Below are positions 23,306 through 30,510 of a DNA stretch of 41,743 nt, piece by piece. The translations under genes and the position numbers were made by a program. Source of the DNA: Acidocella facilis ATCC 35904 (lineage in GTDB: Bacteria > Pseudomonadota > Alphaproteobacteria > Acetobacterales > Acetobacteraceae). How positions within the stretch are numbered: the stretch's first letter is position 1; each line of letters opens with the position of its first letter. The notes under the pieces are model-generated. The model ran no database searches and was not told where the DNA came from. It worked only from the letters and a program-made list of their open reading frames with translations. The stretch lies in NCBI RefSeq assembly GCF_000687875.1, contig NZ_JHYG01000017.1:1-41743 (forward strand), given 5' to 3'.

Positions 23306-24268
23306 ATGACGACAGGCTCCGCCTCCGCCCTGCCGAATGACCTGCCCTTCTTCACGGTGGACATTCCGCCGCCGGATCTATCCGCCCATTTGCAGGGCAA
23401 TACCGGGGTGCAGGGCTTCACCTGCCGCGATTCCGGCCGCCCCGGCCCGCATGTGGTGCTGGTTTCGTTAATCCACGGCAATGAGTTCGCCGGCGCCATC
23501 GTGCTGAAGGAGCTGCTGGAGAGCGGCTTCACCCCGCTTTGCGGCAAGGTCACGCTCGGCTTTGCCAATCTCGCCGCCTATGCCCGCTTCGATGCCGCCA
23601 ACCCGATCGCCTCGCGCTATGTCGAAGAGGATATGAACCGGGTCTGGGATGATTTCGCCTTGTTCGGGGTGCGCCGCTCGGCGGAGCTGGACCGGGCGCG
23701 GGAGATCAAGCCGATCATCGATTCGGCCGACATGCTGCTGGATTTGCATTCCATGCTCTGGCCCTCGAATCCGGTGCTGCTTTGCGGTGCCGGGCCGCGC
23801 GGGCGGGCTTTGGGCCAGGCGGTGGGCACGCCGGGGCTGGTGGTGGCCGATACCGGCCATGCCGGCGGCAAGAGGCTGATCGATTATGGCCGCTTCACCG
23901 AGACCGGCCCCAACGGTGCGGCCTGCCTGCTGGTGGAGGCCGGGCCGCATTGGCGCCACAGCGCGGTGGCGCAGAGCCGGGCGAGCGTGATGGCGCTGCT
24001 GCGCCATGCCGGAATGATCGAGGGGCCGGCCCCGACGCCATCATCGCACTTCGCCGAGGTGGTGAGCGTGATCACCGCGCGGACCAACCGGTTTGCCTTC
24101 GTGCGGGATTTTGTCGGGGGCGAGGTGATCGCGCAGGCGGGGACGCTGATCGCGCATGACGGCGATGCCGAAATCCGCACGCCGGAGGATGATCTGATCA
24201 TGATCATGCCGAGCCTGAAGGTGAGCCACGGGCATACGGCGGTAAGGCTGGCCAGGCCGGTAAAATAA
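23306..24268 (+). CDS. Succinylglutamate desuccinylase/aspartoacylase-family hydrolase
   Basis: A 320-residue M14-type zinc amidohydrolase. Zinc ligands are visible: His57 and Glu60 in SLIHGNEFAGA, and His148 in LLDLHSML; the catalytic Glu is probably Glu211 in LLVEAGPHW. EEDMNRVWDD carries the Asn-Arg substrate-binding pair. The C-terminal 80 residues form the small beta domain. ATG 23306 is chosen because the long open frame before it reads antisense through other genes. The substrate (N-acyl amino acid) is unknown. It has its own divergent promoter region facing the ELM1-like gene. Confidence 0.9.
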   Translation: MTTGSASALPNDLPFFTVDIPPPDLSAHLQGNTGVQGFTCRDSGRPGPHVVLVSLIHGNEFAGAIVLKELLESGFTPLCGKVTLGFANLAAYARFDAANPIASRYVEEDMNRVWDDFALFGVRRSAELDRAREIKPIIDSADMLLDLHSMLWPSNPVLLCGAGPRGRALGQAVGTPGLVVADTGHAGGKRLIDYGRFTETGPNGAACLLVEAGPHWRHSAVAQSRASVMALLRHAGMIEGPAPTPSSHFAEVVSVITARTNRFAFVRDFVGGEVIAQAGTLIAHDGDAEIRTPEDDLIMIMPSLKVSHGHTAVRLARPVK

Positions 24269-24359
24269 GGGGCTGTCCCAGATCTTCATTTACCGGGACA
24301 TTATGTCGATCCTTCGAGGCGTTGACGGTATTAGCCTGAAAGTGATCTGGGACAGCCCC
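24269..24359. repeat. 91-bp MITE-like element with 16-bp perfect terminal inverted repeats
   Basis: GGGGCTGTCCCAGATC (24269-24284) and its exact reverse complement GATCTGGGACAGCCCC (24344-24359) flank 59 bases with no coding capacity. The termini look like insertion-sequence ends, so this may be a miniature non-autonomous element. It lies directly after the stop codon of the hydrolase gene, between convergent genes. The AT-rich flanks do not show a clear target duplication. It could also simply act as a terminator hairpin. Confidence 0.7.
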
Positions 24360-24367
24360 AAAAATTT

Positions 24368-25849
24368 TTACGCCTGCGGCGCTTTCTTCATATCTGCGCC
24401 AATGAATGTCGGAATCGCCAGCAGCATCTGGCCGTGATCCAGCACCGGCAATACCGGCCCCGGCTTCAGGCTCGCGAAATCCGGTGCAAAACGCTCGTAA
24501 GTTTGCATCAACGCGCCCGGCATCGCGATGATCAGCACATCCTTGCCCAGCAAACTTGCCGGCGGCGTGGTGAACGCGAACTGGTGCGGCTCCGGCCCGA
24601 ACACCGTCACCGGCAGCTTGATCCCGTCGCGGCGCAGCGCATAGCCGATCTTCCCGGCATCGAACCAGCGCTGCGCGGCGATCGCATCGATCCCCGGCGG
24701 CAGCGCCGGGCCGATGCTGGTCCAGTCCACCGCCTGCAACATCGGCGATTTGCCGGGCTTGAAGCTATGCGCCAGCAAAGGCGGCAGCCCGAACTGCACC
24801 AGCGCCACGATGATCAAGGACGCCGCCACCAGCAACCCGCCAGTGATGACGGCCACAATCCGCAGCATCCGAACCGACCGGCGCGTCGCCCAATCCCCCA
24901 GCAGCGGGAACAGCATCAGATAGCCGGGTGCGGCCCAGTGAAACAGAATATGGGTGGAGGACCAGAACCCGACCACGGCAAATAGCAGCACCGGGATGAT
25001 CGCCGCCCAGCCCAGCAGCCAGGAGACCCGCGCCGTCGCACCGGCCAGAAAAGCACGAACGAGCAGCCAGACCATCGGCGCCCAGAGCCAGGGCAGCACG
25101 AACAACGCCTCCCCGCCCCAGATCGAAAGCGGCATCAGCGGCCTGATCCGAACCCCCTCGGCCCGGCCGCCCTGGTAGCCAAAACTCGCCCAATGATGCT
25201 GCGCATTCCACACCACCACCGGCGCGAACAACGCCAGCGCCAGCATTACACCCAGCCATGGCCAGGGCCGCGCCAGCTCGCGCCGGCCCACCTTGTCCAG
25301 CAGCACGCCCAGCGCCGCGCCCACGAGCACCAAGGCCGCGCTATATTTCGAGAGCATCGCCAGCCCGGCGAACAGCCCCGCCGCCAGCCACCAGCGCGGC
25401 GCCGGCTTGCCCTCCGGCAGCCCCAGCGCGCGGATCAGCGCGTAGAGGACCGCCAAAAGCGCCGTATTCAGCGGCCCATCCGGCAGCACCCAGCTCCCGA
25501 AGGCGAGGGAAAAGACCGGCGACAGGCTGTAGGCCAGCACCGCCCAGAACGCGGCCTTCACCCCATACAGCCGCGCCGTGACCAGATAGAGCAGCCAGGA
25601 GGCAACGCCGGAGAGCAGCACGAAGGGCAGCCGCACCACGATCGGCGCCGCCGACCCGAACAGATGCCGCGCCCCCAGCTCCAGCCACCAGGAGGCGAGC
25701 GGATGGTCGAAATAGGAGGCGGCGAAATGCGAACTCGCCGCCACCATGTAGCTTTCATCGATCCCCAGCCCGGAGAAGGCGGCCAGGATCAGCCGGAACA
25801 GCAGCGCGGTAAGGACGACCAGCAGGGCGGATTTCATGCGCGCCTGCAT
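24368..25849 (-). CDS. GT39-family membrane glycosyltransferase (ArnT-like)
   Basis: A 493-residue polytopic membrane protein with about ten hydrophobic segments. The first extracytoplasmic loop has the catalytic-type acid pair in GLGIDESYMVAASS (Asp31, Glu32), followed by FDHPLASWWLELGARHLFG, typical of PMT/ArnT relatives that use polyprenyl-phosphate sugars. The C-terminal roughly 120 residues are a soluble periplasmic domain. Starts at 25849 (MQARMKS) or 25837 (MKSALL) are both plausible; the longer frame to 25930 is less likely because it would overlap prfB on the other strand. Substrate and acceptor are unknown, but lipid A or exopolysaccharide decoration is usual for the family. Confidence 0.85.
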   Translation of the reverse strand: MQARMKSALLVVLTALLFRLILAAFSGLGIDESYMVAASSHFAASYFDHPLASWWLELGARHLFGSAAPIVVRLPFVLLSGVASWLLYLVTARLYGVKAAFWAVLAYSLSPVFSLAFGSWVLPDGPLNTALLAVLYALIRALGLPEGKPAPRWWLAAGLFAGLAMLSKYSAALVLVGAALGVLLDKVGRRELARPWPWLGVMLALALFAPVVVWNAQHHWASFGYQGGRAEGVRIRPLMPLSIWGGEALFVLPWLWAPMVWLLVRAFLAGATARVSWLLGWAAIIPVLLFAVVGFWSSTHILFHWAAPGYLMLFPLLGDWATRRSVRMLRIVAVITGGLLVAASLIIVALVQFGLPPLLAHSFKPGKSPMLQAVDWTSIGPALPPGIDAIAAQRWFDAGKIGYALRRDGIKLPVTVFGPEPHQFAFTTPPASLLGKDVLIIAMPGALMQTYERFAPDFASLKPGPVLPVLDHGQMLLAIPTFIGADMKKAPQA

Positions 25850-25913
25850 CGCAACCGGAGACCGGCTTGGCAAGCCTCTACCAATTCCCCTGCCATGCGC
25901 GTATATCCGCGCA

Positions 25914-27045
25914 ATGTCCGCTGAATCCATCCAACTGAATGAGCAGATCGGCCGCTCGGTCGCCCTGCTGAGGAGGCATCTTTGACTGGGATGCCGCAGT
26001 CCTAAAGCTCGCTGAGCTGAACCACCGGGCCGAAGACCCGAATCTCTGGAACGATGCGGAGGCCGCCCAGGCGGTGATGCGCGAGCGCAACCGCCTCGCC
26101 TCGATGGTCGATGGCGTCAACGCCATCGAAACCGAAACCAAGGACACGCTCGAGCTGATCGAGCTGGCCGAGGCCGAGGGCGATGAGGGTATGGTGAAGG
26201 ATGGCCTGGCCACGCTGGAGCGCCTGGCCGCCACCGCCAAGGAGAAGGAGATCGAATCCCTGCTCTCCGGCGAGGCCGATAGCCGCGATGCCTTCATCGA
26301 AATCAATGCCGGCGCCGGCGGCACCGAAGCGCAGGATTGGGCGCAGATGCTGGCGCGCATGTATCTGCGCTGGGCCGAGCGCAAGGGCTTCAAGACCGAG
26401 ATCATGGAAGAATCCGAGGGCGAACAGGCCGGGATCAAATCCATGACCATCCAGATCTTCGGCACCAACGCCTATGGCTGGCTGAAGACCGAAGCCGGGG
26501 TGCACCGGCTGGTGCGCATCTCGCCCTTCGATGCCAACGCCAGGCGCCAGACCAGCTTCGCCTCGGTCTGGGTCTATCCGGTGGTCGATGACACGATCGA
26601 GATCGAGATCAACCCGGCCGACTTGAAAGTGGACACGTTCCGCGCCTCCGGTGCCGGCGGCCAGCACGTGAACAAGACCGAATCGGCGATCCGCATCACC
26701 CATATCCCGACAGGCATCGTCGTCGCCTGCCAGACCGACCGCTCCCAGCACCGCAACCGCGCCACCGCGATGAACATGCTGAAAGCGCGGATGTATGAGC
26801 AGGAGCTGCAGAAGCGCGAAGCCGCCTCCGCCGCGACCGAGGCGGCGAAGACCGATATCGGCTGGGGCCACCAGATCCGCTCTTACGTGCTGGCCCCGTA
26901 CCAGCTGGTGAAGGATCTGCGCAGCAACCACGAAAGCGGCAACCCGGCCGCGGTGCTGGATGGCGCGCTGGACCCGTTCCTGGCCTCCTCGCTCGCCGCA
27001 CGGGTGGGTGCCACGCGCTCCGAAGCCTCGGCGATGGCGGAATAA
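25914..27045 (+). CDS. prfB: Peptide chain release factor 2, with programmed +1 frameshift
   Basis: RF2 recognises UGA and UAA stop codons and releases the peptide with its GGQ motif. The first 23 codons (25914-25982, MSAESIQLNEQIG...) end at an in-frame TGA (25983-25985). Skipping base 25983 gives GAC TGG GAT and continues to 27045, for a protein of 376 residues. The SPF-type codon-recognition loop is ISPFDANARRQTSF, and GGQ lies in ASGAGGQHVNKTESAIRITH. A perfect terminator follows the stop. Without the frameshift the long frame would lack the N-terminal helical domain, so the join is the real gene. Confidence 0.95.
25971..25986 (+). promoter_or_regulatory. Programmed +1 ribosomal frameshift site of prfB
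   Basis: AGGAGGCATCTTTGAC: an internal Shine-Dalgarno AGGAGG three bases before the slippery CTT, then the TGA stop followed by C. This is nearly identical to the E. coli prfB site (AGGGGGTATCTTTGAC). When RF2 is scarce, termination at TGA is slow and ribosomes shift by +1, so the site gives autoregulation. Confidence 0.95.
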
Positions 27046-27067
27046 AAAGGGGCCGAAAGGCCCCTTT
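27046..27067 (+). terminator. Rho-independent terminator after prfB
   Basis: AAAGGGGCC-gaaa-GGCCCCTTT directly after the prfB stop: a 9-bp perfect stem with a stable GAAA tetraloop. It is followed within a few bases by repeat copy E. Confidence 0.85.
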
Positions 27068-27070
27068 CAT

Positions 27071-27205
27071 TTGCAAAAGTTTTTTGCGCCGCTCTTTTTC
27101 AAAAAAGCGGCAAAAACGCGGGGGCGGCGGCACGAAAGCCGTCACAACCCCATATCTTCGTGGGGACTTTTTGAAAAAAGTCCCCACACCCCCAAAAACT
27201 TTTGC
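27071..27205. repeat. Cloverleaf-type intergenic repeat, copy E (complete, different apical stem)
   Basis: Outer arms TTGCAAAAGTTTTTTG and CCCAAAAACTTTTGC; a left hairpin GCCGC/GCGGC with a TCTTTTTCAAAAAA tip (27088-27111); and a right hairpin GTGGGGAC/GTCCCCAC with a TTTTTGAAAAAA tip (27160-27187). The right hairpin stem is the same as the left hairpin stem of copy C. The apical part (27112-27159) has a different sequence and pairs poorly. It lies between the convergent prfB and hsp20 genes. Confidence 0.8.
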
Positions 27206-27209
27206 TCCG

Positions 27210-27668
27210 TTACGCGGCGTGCGGCAAAGCCGGGGCTTCAACCGTCTGCGGCGCAGACTTGGCGGTGACGATCTCGATGCGGCGCGGCTTGGCGCTTTCC
27301 GGTATCACCCGGCGCAGGCTCACATTCAGCAAGCCGTTATTCAGCTCCGCCCCATCCACCACCATATGCTCGGCCAGCACAAACCGGCGCTGGAACGCCC
27401 GGGTGGCGATACCGCGATGCAGGAACTCGCCCTTCGCCTCCTCGGCCAGATGGCCGGCGACCAGAAGCGCGTTATCCTTCACCGTGACCTCGATATTTTC
27501 CGGCGCGAAACCGGCAACCGCAAGGCTGACCCGATAGGAATCTTCCCCGGTTTTTTCGATATTGTAAGGGGGATAGCTGGCGGAATCCTGCGGCAGCGTG
27601 TCCACGAGCCGGGCGAGACGATCAAACCCGACGGCGGTACGGAACAAAGGCGCGAAATCATAGGTCAT
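27210..27668 (-). CDS. Hsp20-family small heat shock protein
   Basis: A 152-residue small chaperone (IbpA/HspA type) that holds unfolding proteins. The alpha-crystallin domain covers about residues 35-130, with YPPYNIEKTGEDSYRVSLAVAGF at its start, LLVAGHLAEE in the middle, RAFQRRFVLAEHM, and the conserved ALNNGLL-type strand present as ELNNGLLNVSL. The C-terminal anchoring I-x-I motif is likely IEIVTA. ATG 27668 follows a strong GAAGGAGG. Upstream are a heat-shock-type promoter (27786-27816) and a ROSE-like thermosensor leader (27669-27779), so both transcription and translation should be heat-controlled. Confidence 0.95.
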   Translation of the reverse strand: MTYDFAPLFRTAVGFDRLARLVDTLPQDSASYPPYNIEKTGEDSYRVSLAVAGFAPENIEVTVKDNALLVAGHLAEEAKGEFLHRGIATRAFQRRFVLAEHMVVDGAELNNGLLNVSLRRVIPESAKPRRIEIVTAKSAPQTVEAPALPHAA

Positions 27669-27779
27669 GTGTAACCTCCTTCAAAAGCAAGGTCGAAAAA
27701 ACATCTGTTTTGAACAGCTCCTGCGATCCCCGAAACGGCGAACCGTATGAGCGCCCGGCCCCTCATCGAGGCGACCGCG
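27669..27779 (-). promoter_or_regulatory. ROSE-like RNA thermometer in the 5' leader of hsp20
   Basis: On the minus strand the bases just before the ATG read ACCTTGCTT-TTG-AAGGAGGT (27674-27693). ACCTT pairs with GAGGT's complement strand, one G bulges out, and CTT pairs with AAG, so the Shine-Dalgarno is fully masked in a three-base-loop hairpin. The anti-Shine-Dalgarno contains TTGCT, which is the ROSE signature U-U/C-GCU. A further small hairpin AAAACATCTGTTTT (27697-27710) and a longer GC-rich stem region lie 5' of it, as in known ROSE elements of rhizobial small-heat-shock genes. The length of about 110 bases also fits. Confidence 0.7.
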
Positions 27780-27785
27780 CATCGG

Positions 27786-27816
27786 ATATAATAAGCGTTT
27801 TTTTGCGCGCTTCAAG
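27786..27816 (-). promoter_or_regulatory. Heat-shock sigma-32-type promoter of hsp20
   Basis: On the minus strand CTTGAA (27811-27816) is followed after 15 bases by CTTATTATAT (27786-27795). CTTGAA matches the sigma-32 (RpoH) -35 core; the C-T-TAT-type -10 fits the alphaproteobacterial consensus. It lies about 110 bases upstream of the hsp20 ATG. Confidence 0.65.
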
Positions 27817-27892
27817 AAAAAATGAATAGCGGGCGATTGCGCAAACCGACGCAACATCCTTCTATCGCGCAACAATCCGCAACCGAGGCGCC

Positions 27893-28774
27893 ATGCTGAG
27901 CCTGTTCATCGCCGCCCTGCCCGCCTTGTTCATCTGGGAAATCGCCTCGATCAAGGTGAATGTGCGGCTGCCGAAGACAACGCGCAAGCGCATGTTCAAG
28001 CTCGGCGCGCGCTTCGCCATCCTGGCTCTGATCATCGAAATCCTGGAAGGGCTGGTGCCGGAGAGTGGCCTCTCCCCGGTGGCGCATGCGGCGGTGGGCG
28101 CCCTGCTGCTGGCCGCGGTGCCGGAGGAGCTGGTGAAATTCGCCGCCGTCAGCCGCTTCGGCAAGAAAGAGCTGAACGAGATCGGCCCCGGCATCGCCAT
28201 TCTCATCGCGGTGGGCTGCTCGCTCGGCTTCGCGGTGCTGGAGAACAAGCTCTATGTGGTGCATGGCGGCTTTGGCGTCTGGCTGGTGCGCGCCGTCACC
28301 GCCGTGCCGATGCACGCGATTTTTGGCTTCACCATGGGCAGCTTCATGGCCCTGGCCTGGCAGCAGAAAGGCGGCGCCGACAGCCGGCTGATCCTGCTCG
28401 CCCTGATCGTGCCGATCAGCTTCCATTTCTCTTATGATTTCCTGCTCAACCTGCATCATGAGCTGCCGCGCCTGCGCTGGCCGATGCAAATTCTGCCGCC
28501 GGTGATGCTGGTGGAAGGCATTTTTGCCCTGGTCCTCACCAACCATGCGGTGAACGGCAAAACCGCGCTTTATGGCCATCGCGATCCGGTGGATGCCAGC
28601 GGTCACCGCGCGCTGGTCTTCTCCGCGGTGATGCTGGCGCTGACCGTGCTGGTGCTGGCCGTCGCCTTGCATTTCCCCGGCGCCCATGGGCTGCTGATGT
28701 GCGCGGCACTGCCGCTGGTGTTCACGCTGGATATGGGGCTGGTCGCGATGGCCAGGGCGAATGGATATGCGTGA
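27893..28774 (+). CDS. PrsW-family intramembrane metalloprotease
   Basis: A 293-residue membrane protein with about eight hydrophobic segments. PrsW/CPBP-like motifs are present in order: VPEELVKFAAVSRF (the EE-x-xK zinc/catalytic motif), GFAVLENKLYVV (E-x3-Y type), VPMHAIFGFTMGSFMA with the first zinc His, and PISFHFSYDFLLN with the second. Family members cleave anti-sigma factors (Bacillus PrsW); the target here is unknown. It is divergent from hsp20 and shares its upstream region, so the heat-shock neighbourhood may be meaningful, or coincidence. Confidence 0.88.
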   Translation: MLSLFIAALPALFIWEIASIKVNVRLPKTTRKRMFKLGARFAILALIIEILEGLVPESGLSPVAHAAVGALLLAAVPEELVKFAAVSRFGKKELNEIGPGIAILIAVGCSLGFAVLENKLYVVHGGFGVWLVRAVTAVPMHAIFGFTMGSFMALAWQQKGGADSRLILLALIVPISFHFSYDFLLNLHHELPRLRWPMQILPPVMLVEGIFALVLTNHAVNGKTALYGHRDPVDASGHRALVFSAVMLALTVLVLAVALHFPGAHGLLMCAALPLVFTLDMGLVAMARANGYA

Positions 28775-28777
28775 TGG

Positions 28778-28866
28778 ACGTTTTGGGTTTTAAGGCGTCT
28801 CTCAACAAGCCCCGGCGTTTTTCGCCGCTTTTTTGAAAAAAAGCGGCACCAAAAAACTTTTGTAAT
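28778..28866. repeat. Cloverleaf-type intergenic repeat, copy F (left half lost)
   Basis: Begins with remnants of the apical stem (GACGTTTTGGGTTTTAAGGCG), then a right hairpin GCCGC/GCGGC with a TTTTTTGAAAAAAA tip (28824-28847) and the outer arm ACCAAAAAACTTTTGTAA. It lies between the convergent prsW-like and cydC genes. The hairpin plus T-run looks like an effective terminator. Confidence 0.75.
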
Positions 28867-28881
28867 TTTTATAACAACACT

Positions 28882-30510
28882 TTACCCAGCCGCGGCCACC
28901 AGCGTACCGCCGGTAAAGCGCCAGATCCGGTCCAGATGCTCCACCCCGGTCAGACGATGCAGGATCAGCAGCACGGTGCGGCCCTCCGTCGCGGCATTGA
29001 ACACCCGGAAGAATTCCTGCTCGGTCGCCGCATCCAGCCCGGCGCAGGGCTCGTCCAGCAGAATGATCGGCGCGTCCATCAGCAGCGTGCGGGCCAGCGC
29101 CAAACGCCGCCCCTGCCCGCCTGAGAGCGTCGTCCCGCCTTCACCCAGCCAGCTCTCCAGCCCCTCCGGCAGCGCCCGCACCACATCCGCCACCTGCGCC
29201 GCCTCAAGCGCCGCCCAGAGCCGCGCCTCGTCCGCTGTGGGATCGCCCAGCAGCAGATTATTGCGGATGCTGTCGGCAAATAGATGCGTGGTCTGGCCGA
29301 GATAGGCAATGCGATGGCGCAGCGCCTCCGCCGGCAGCTGCGCGATATCCACCCCGCCAAAACGGATCTGGCCCGAGACCGGCTTGATCAGCTTCAGGAT
29401 CATCGCCGCGATGGTGGATTTCCCCGCCCCTGACGGCCCCAGAATCGCCGTACGCGAGCCCTCCGGCAGCTGCAGAGAGAGGTTTTCGAACACGAAGGGC
29501 CGGTCCGCGCCGTAGCGGAAGCTCACATGCTCGAAGGCGATGGCGTTGCGCGTCGGCATCGCCATCGGCGTTGCCGGCTCGGGCACCGGTGCTGGCGCAT
29601 CCGCCGCCTGCACCACCCGAACCGCCGCCATCTTCGCCTGGCCATAGAGCAGCCCGGCGCGCGGCAGGCCGATCACCGCCTCAAAGCCAGCCGTCAGCAC
29701 CAGCACCGCGGCCACCGCCTCGATCGGCAGGCCGAAAAACCCGAGAATGATCGCCAGCAAAATGCCGGCCTGGGCGGCGATGAAAGCGATGGCGTTCAGC
29801 CGCGCCCCCTCCCCCACCAGCTCGCGCTGGGCGGCCAGAAGCTGCGCCTCGCGCGCCTGCACCTCAGCCAGCATACGGCCCTCAGCGGCAAAGATTTTCA
29901 CTTCCCGCAAACCATGCAGCGCATCCAGGGCGGCGGTGCGCAAGCCGGCCATCGCCAGCCCGGCCTTGGCCGCATTGGCCTGCGCCGCCCGTGCCGCGCG
30001 CCAGGGTAGGTAGAAGGCGACAAACGCAAAGGGCAGCAGCGCCAGCACCGCCAGCCCATGCTCGGCCCACAGCACCCAGCCCAGCACCGGCAGCAGCACC
30101 ACAGCGCTCAGCAGCGGCACGAAAATCCGCAGGAACAGCCCGTCCAGCGTGTCGACATCATTCACCAGCCGCGACAGCGCATCGCCCGAGCGGCGCAGCC
30201 CCAGCCCGCCGGCGGCACTGCGCGCCAGCCCGCGAAACAGCCAGATCCGCAAATCCCCCAGCGCCCGGAAAATCGCCTCATGCCCGACCACACGCTCGCC
30301 ATAGCGCAACAGCACCCGCGCCACGCCCATCCAGGAGAGCAAAGCCGGCACCGTCAGCGCGAAGCCGGCGATGGCCAGCGCCAGCGCATGGCCGGAGAGG
30401 CCCATCATGGTGATCGCCGCCAGCAGCGCCGCCACCGCCAGCAGCACGGCCAGCGCCAGCCAGCCCGGATGACGCAGCCAGAGGCCGGTGACGCGCGACA
30501 GCGGGCTCAT
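28882..30510 (-). CDS. cydC: Thiol reductant ABC exporter, CydC subunit
   Basis: A 542-residue half-transporter with an N-terminal six-helix membrane domain and a C-terminal ATPase. The ATPase motifs are GPSGAGKST (Walker A), LSGGQGRRLALAR (signature) and IILLDEPCAGLD (Walker B). CydDC exports glutathione and cysteine to the periplasm and is needed for cytochrome bd assembly. The start overlaps the cydD stop by four bases. No cydAB oxidase genes are in this window. A repeat-derived terminator follows. Confidence 0.93.
   Translation of the reverse strand: MSPLSRVTGLWLRHPGWLALAVLLAVAALLAAITMMGLSGHALALAIAGFALTVPALLSWMGVARVLLRYGERVVGHEAIFRALGDLRIWLFRGLARSAAGGLGLRRSGDALSRLVNDVDTLDGLFLRIFVPLLSAVVLLPVLGWVLWAEHGLAVLALLPFAFVAFYLPWRAARAAQANAAKAGLAMAGLRTAALDALHGLREVKIFAAEGRMLAEVQAREAQLLAAQRELVGEGARLNAIAFIAAQAGILLAIILGFFGLPIEAVAAVLVLTAGFEAVIGLPRAGLLYGQAKMAAVRVVQAADAPAPVPEPATPMAMPTRNAIAFEHVSFRYGADRPFVFENLSLQLPEGSRTAILGPSGAGKSTIAAMILKLIKPVSGQIRFGGVDIAQLPAEALRHRIAYLGQTTHLFADSIRNNLLLGDPTADEARLWAALEAAQVADVVRALPEGLESWLGEGGTTLSGGQGRRLALARTLLMDAPIILLDEPCAGLDAATEQEFFRVFNAATEGRTVLLILHRLTGVEHLDRIWRFTGGTLVAAAG

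Noticed and set aside
26074-27045. prfB as a truncated pseudogene
   Set aside because: The upstream 23 codons, the CTTTGAC slip site and the AGGAGG signal reconstruct a full RF2; the stop is programmed, not a mutation.
27046-27205. Treating all A/T-tipped hairpins as unrelated terminators
   Set aside because: The shared outer arms GCAAAAGTTTTTGG / CCAAAAACTTTTGC and the fixed order of arms go beyond what independent terminators would share.
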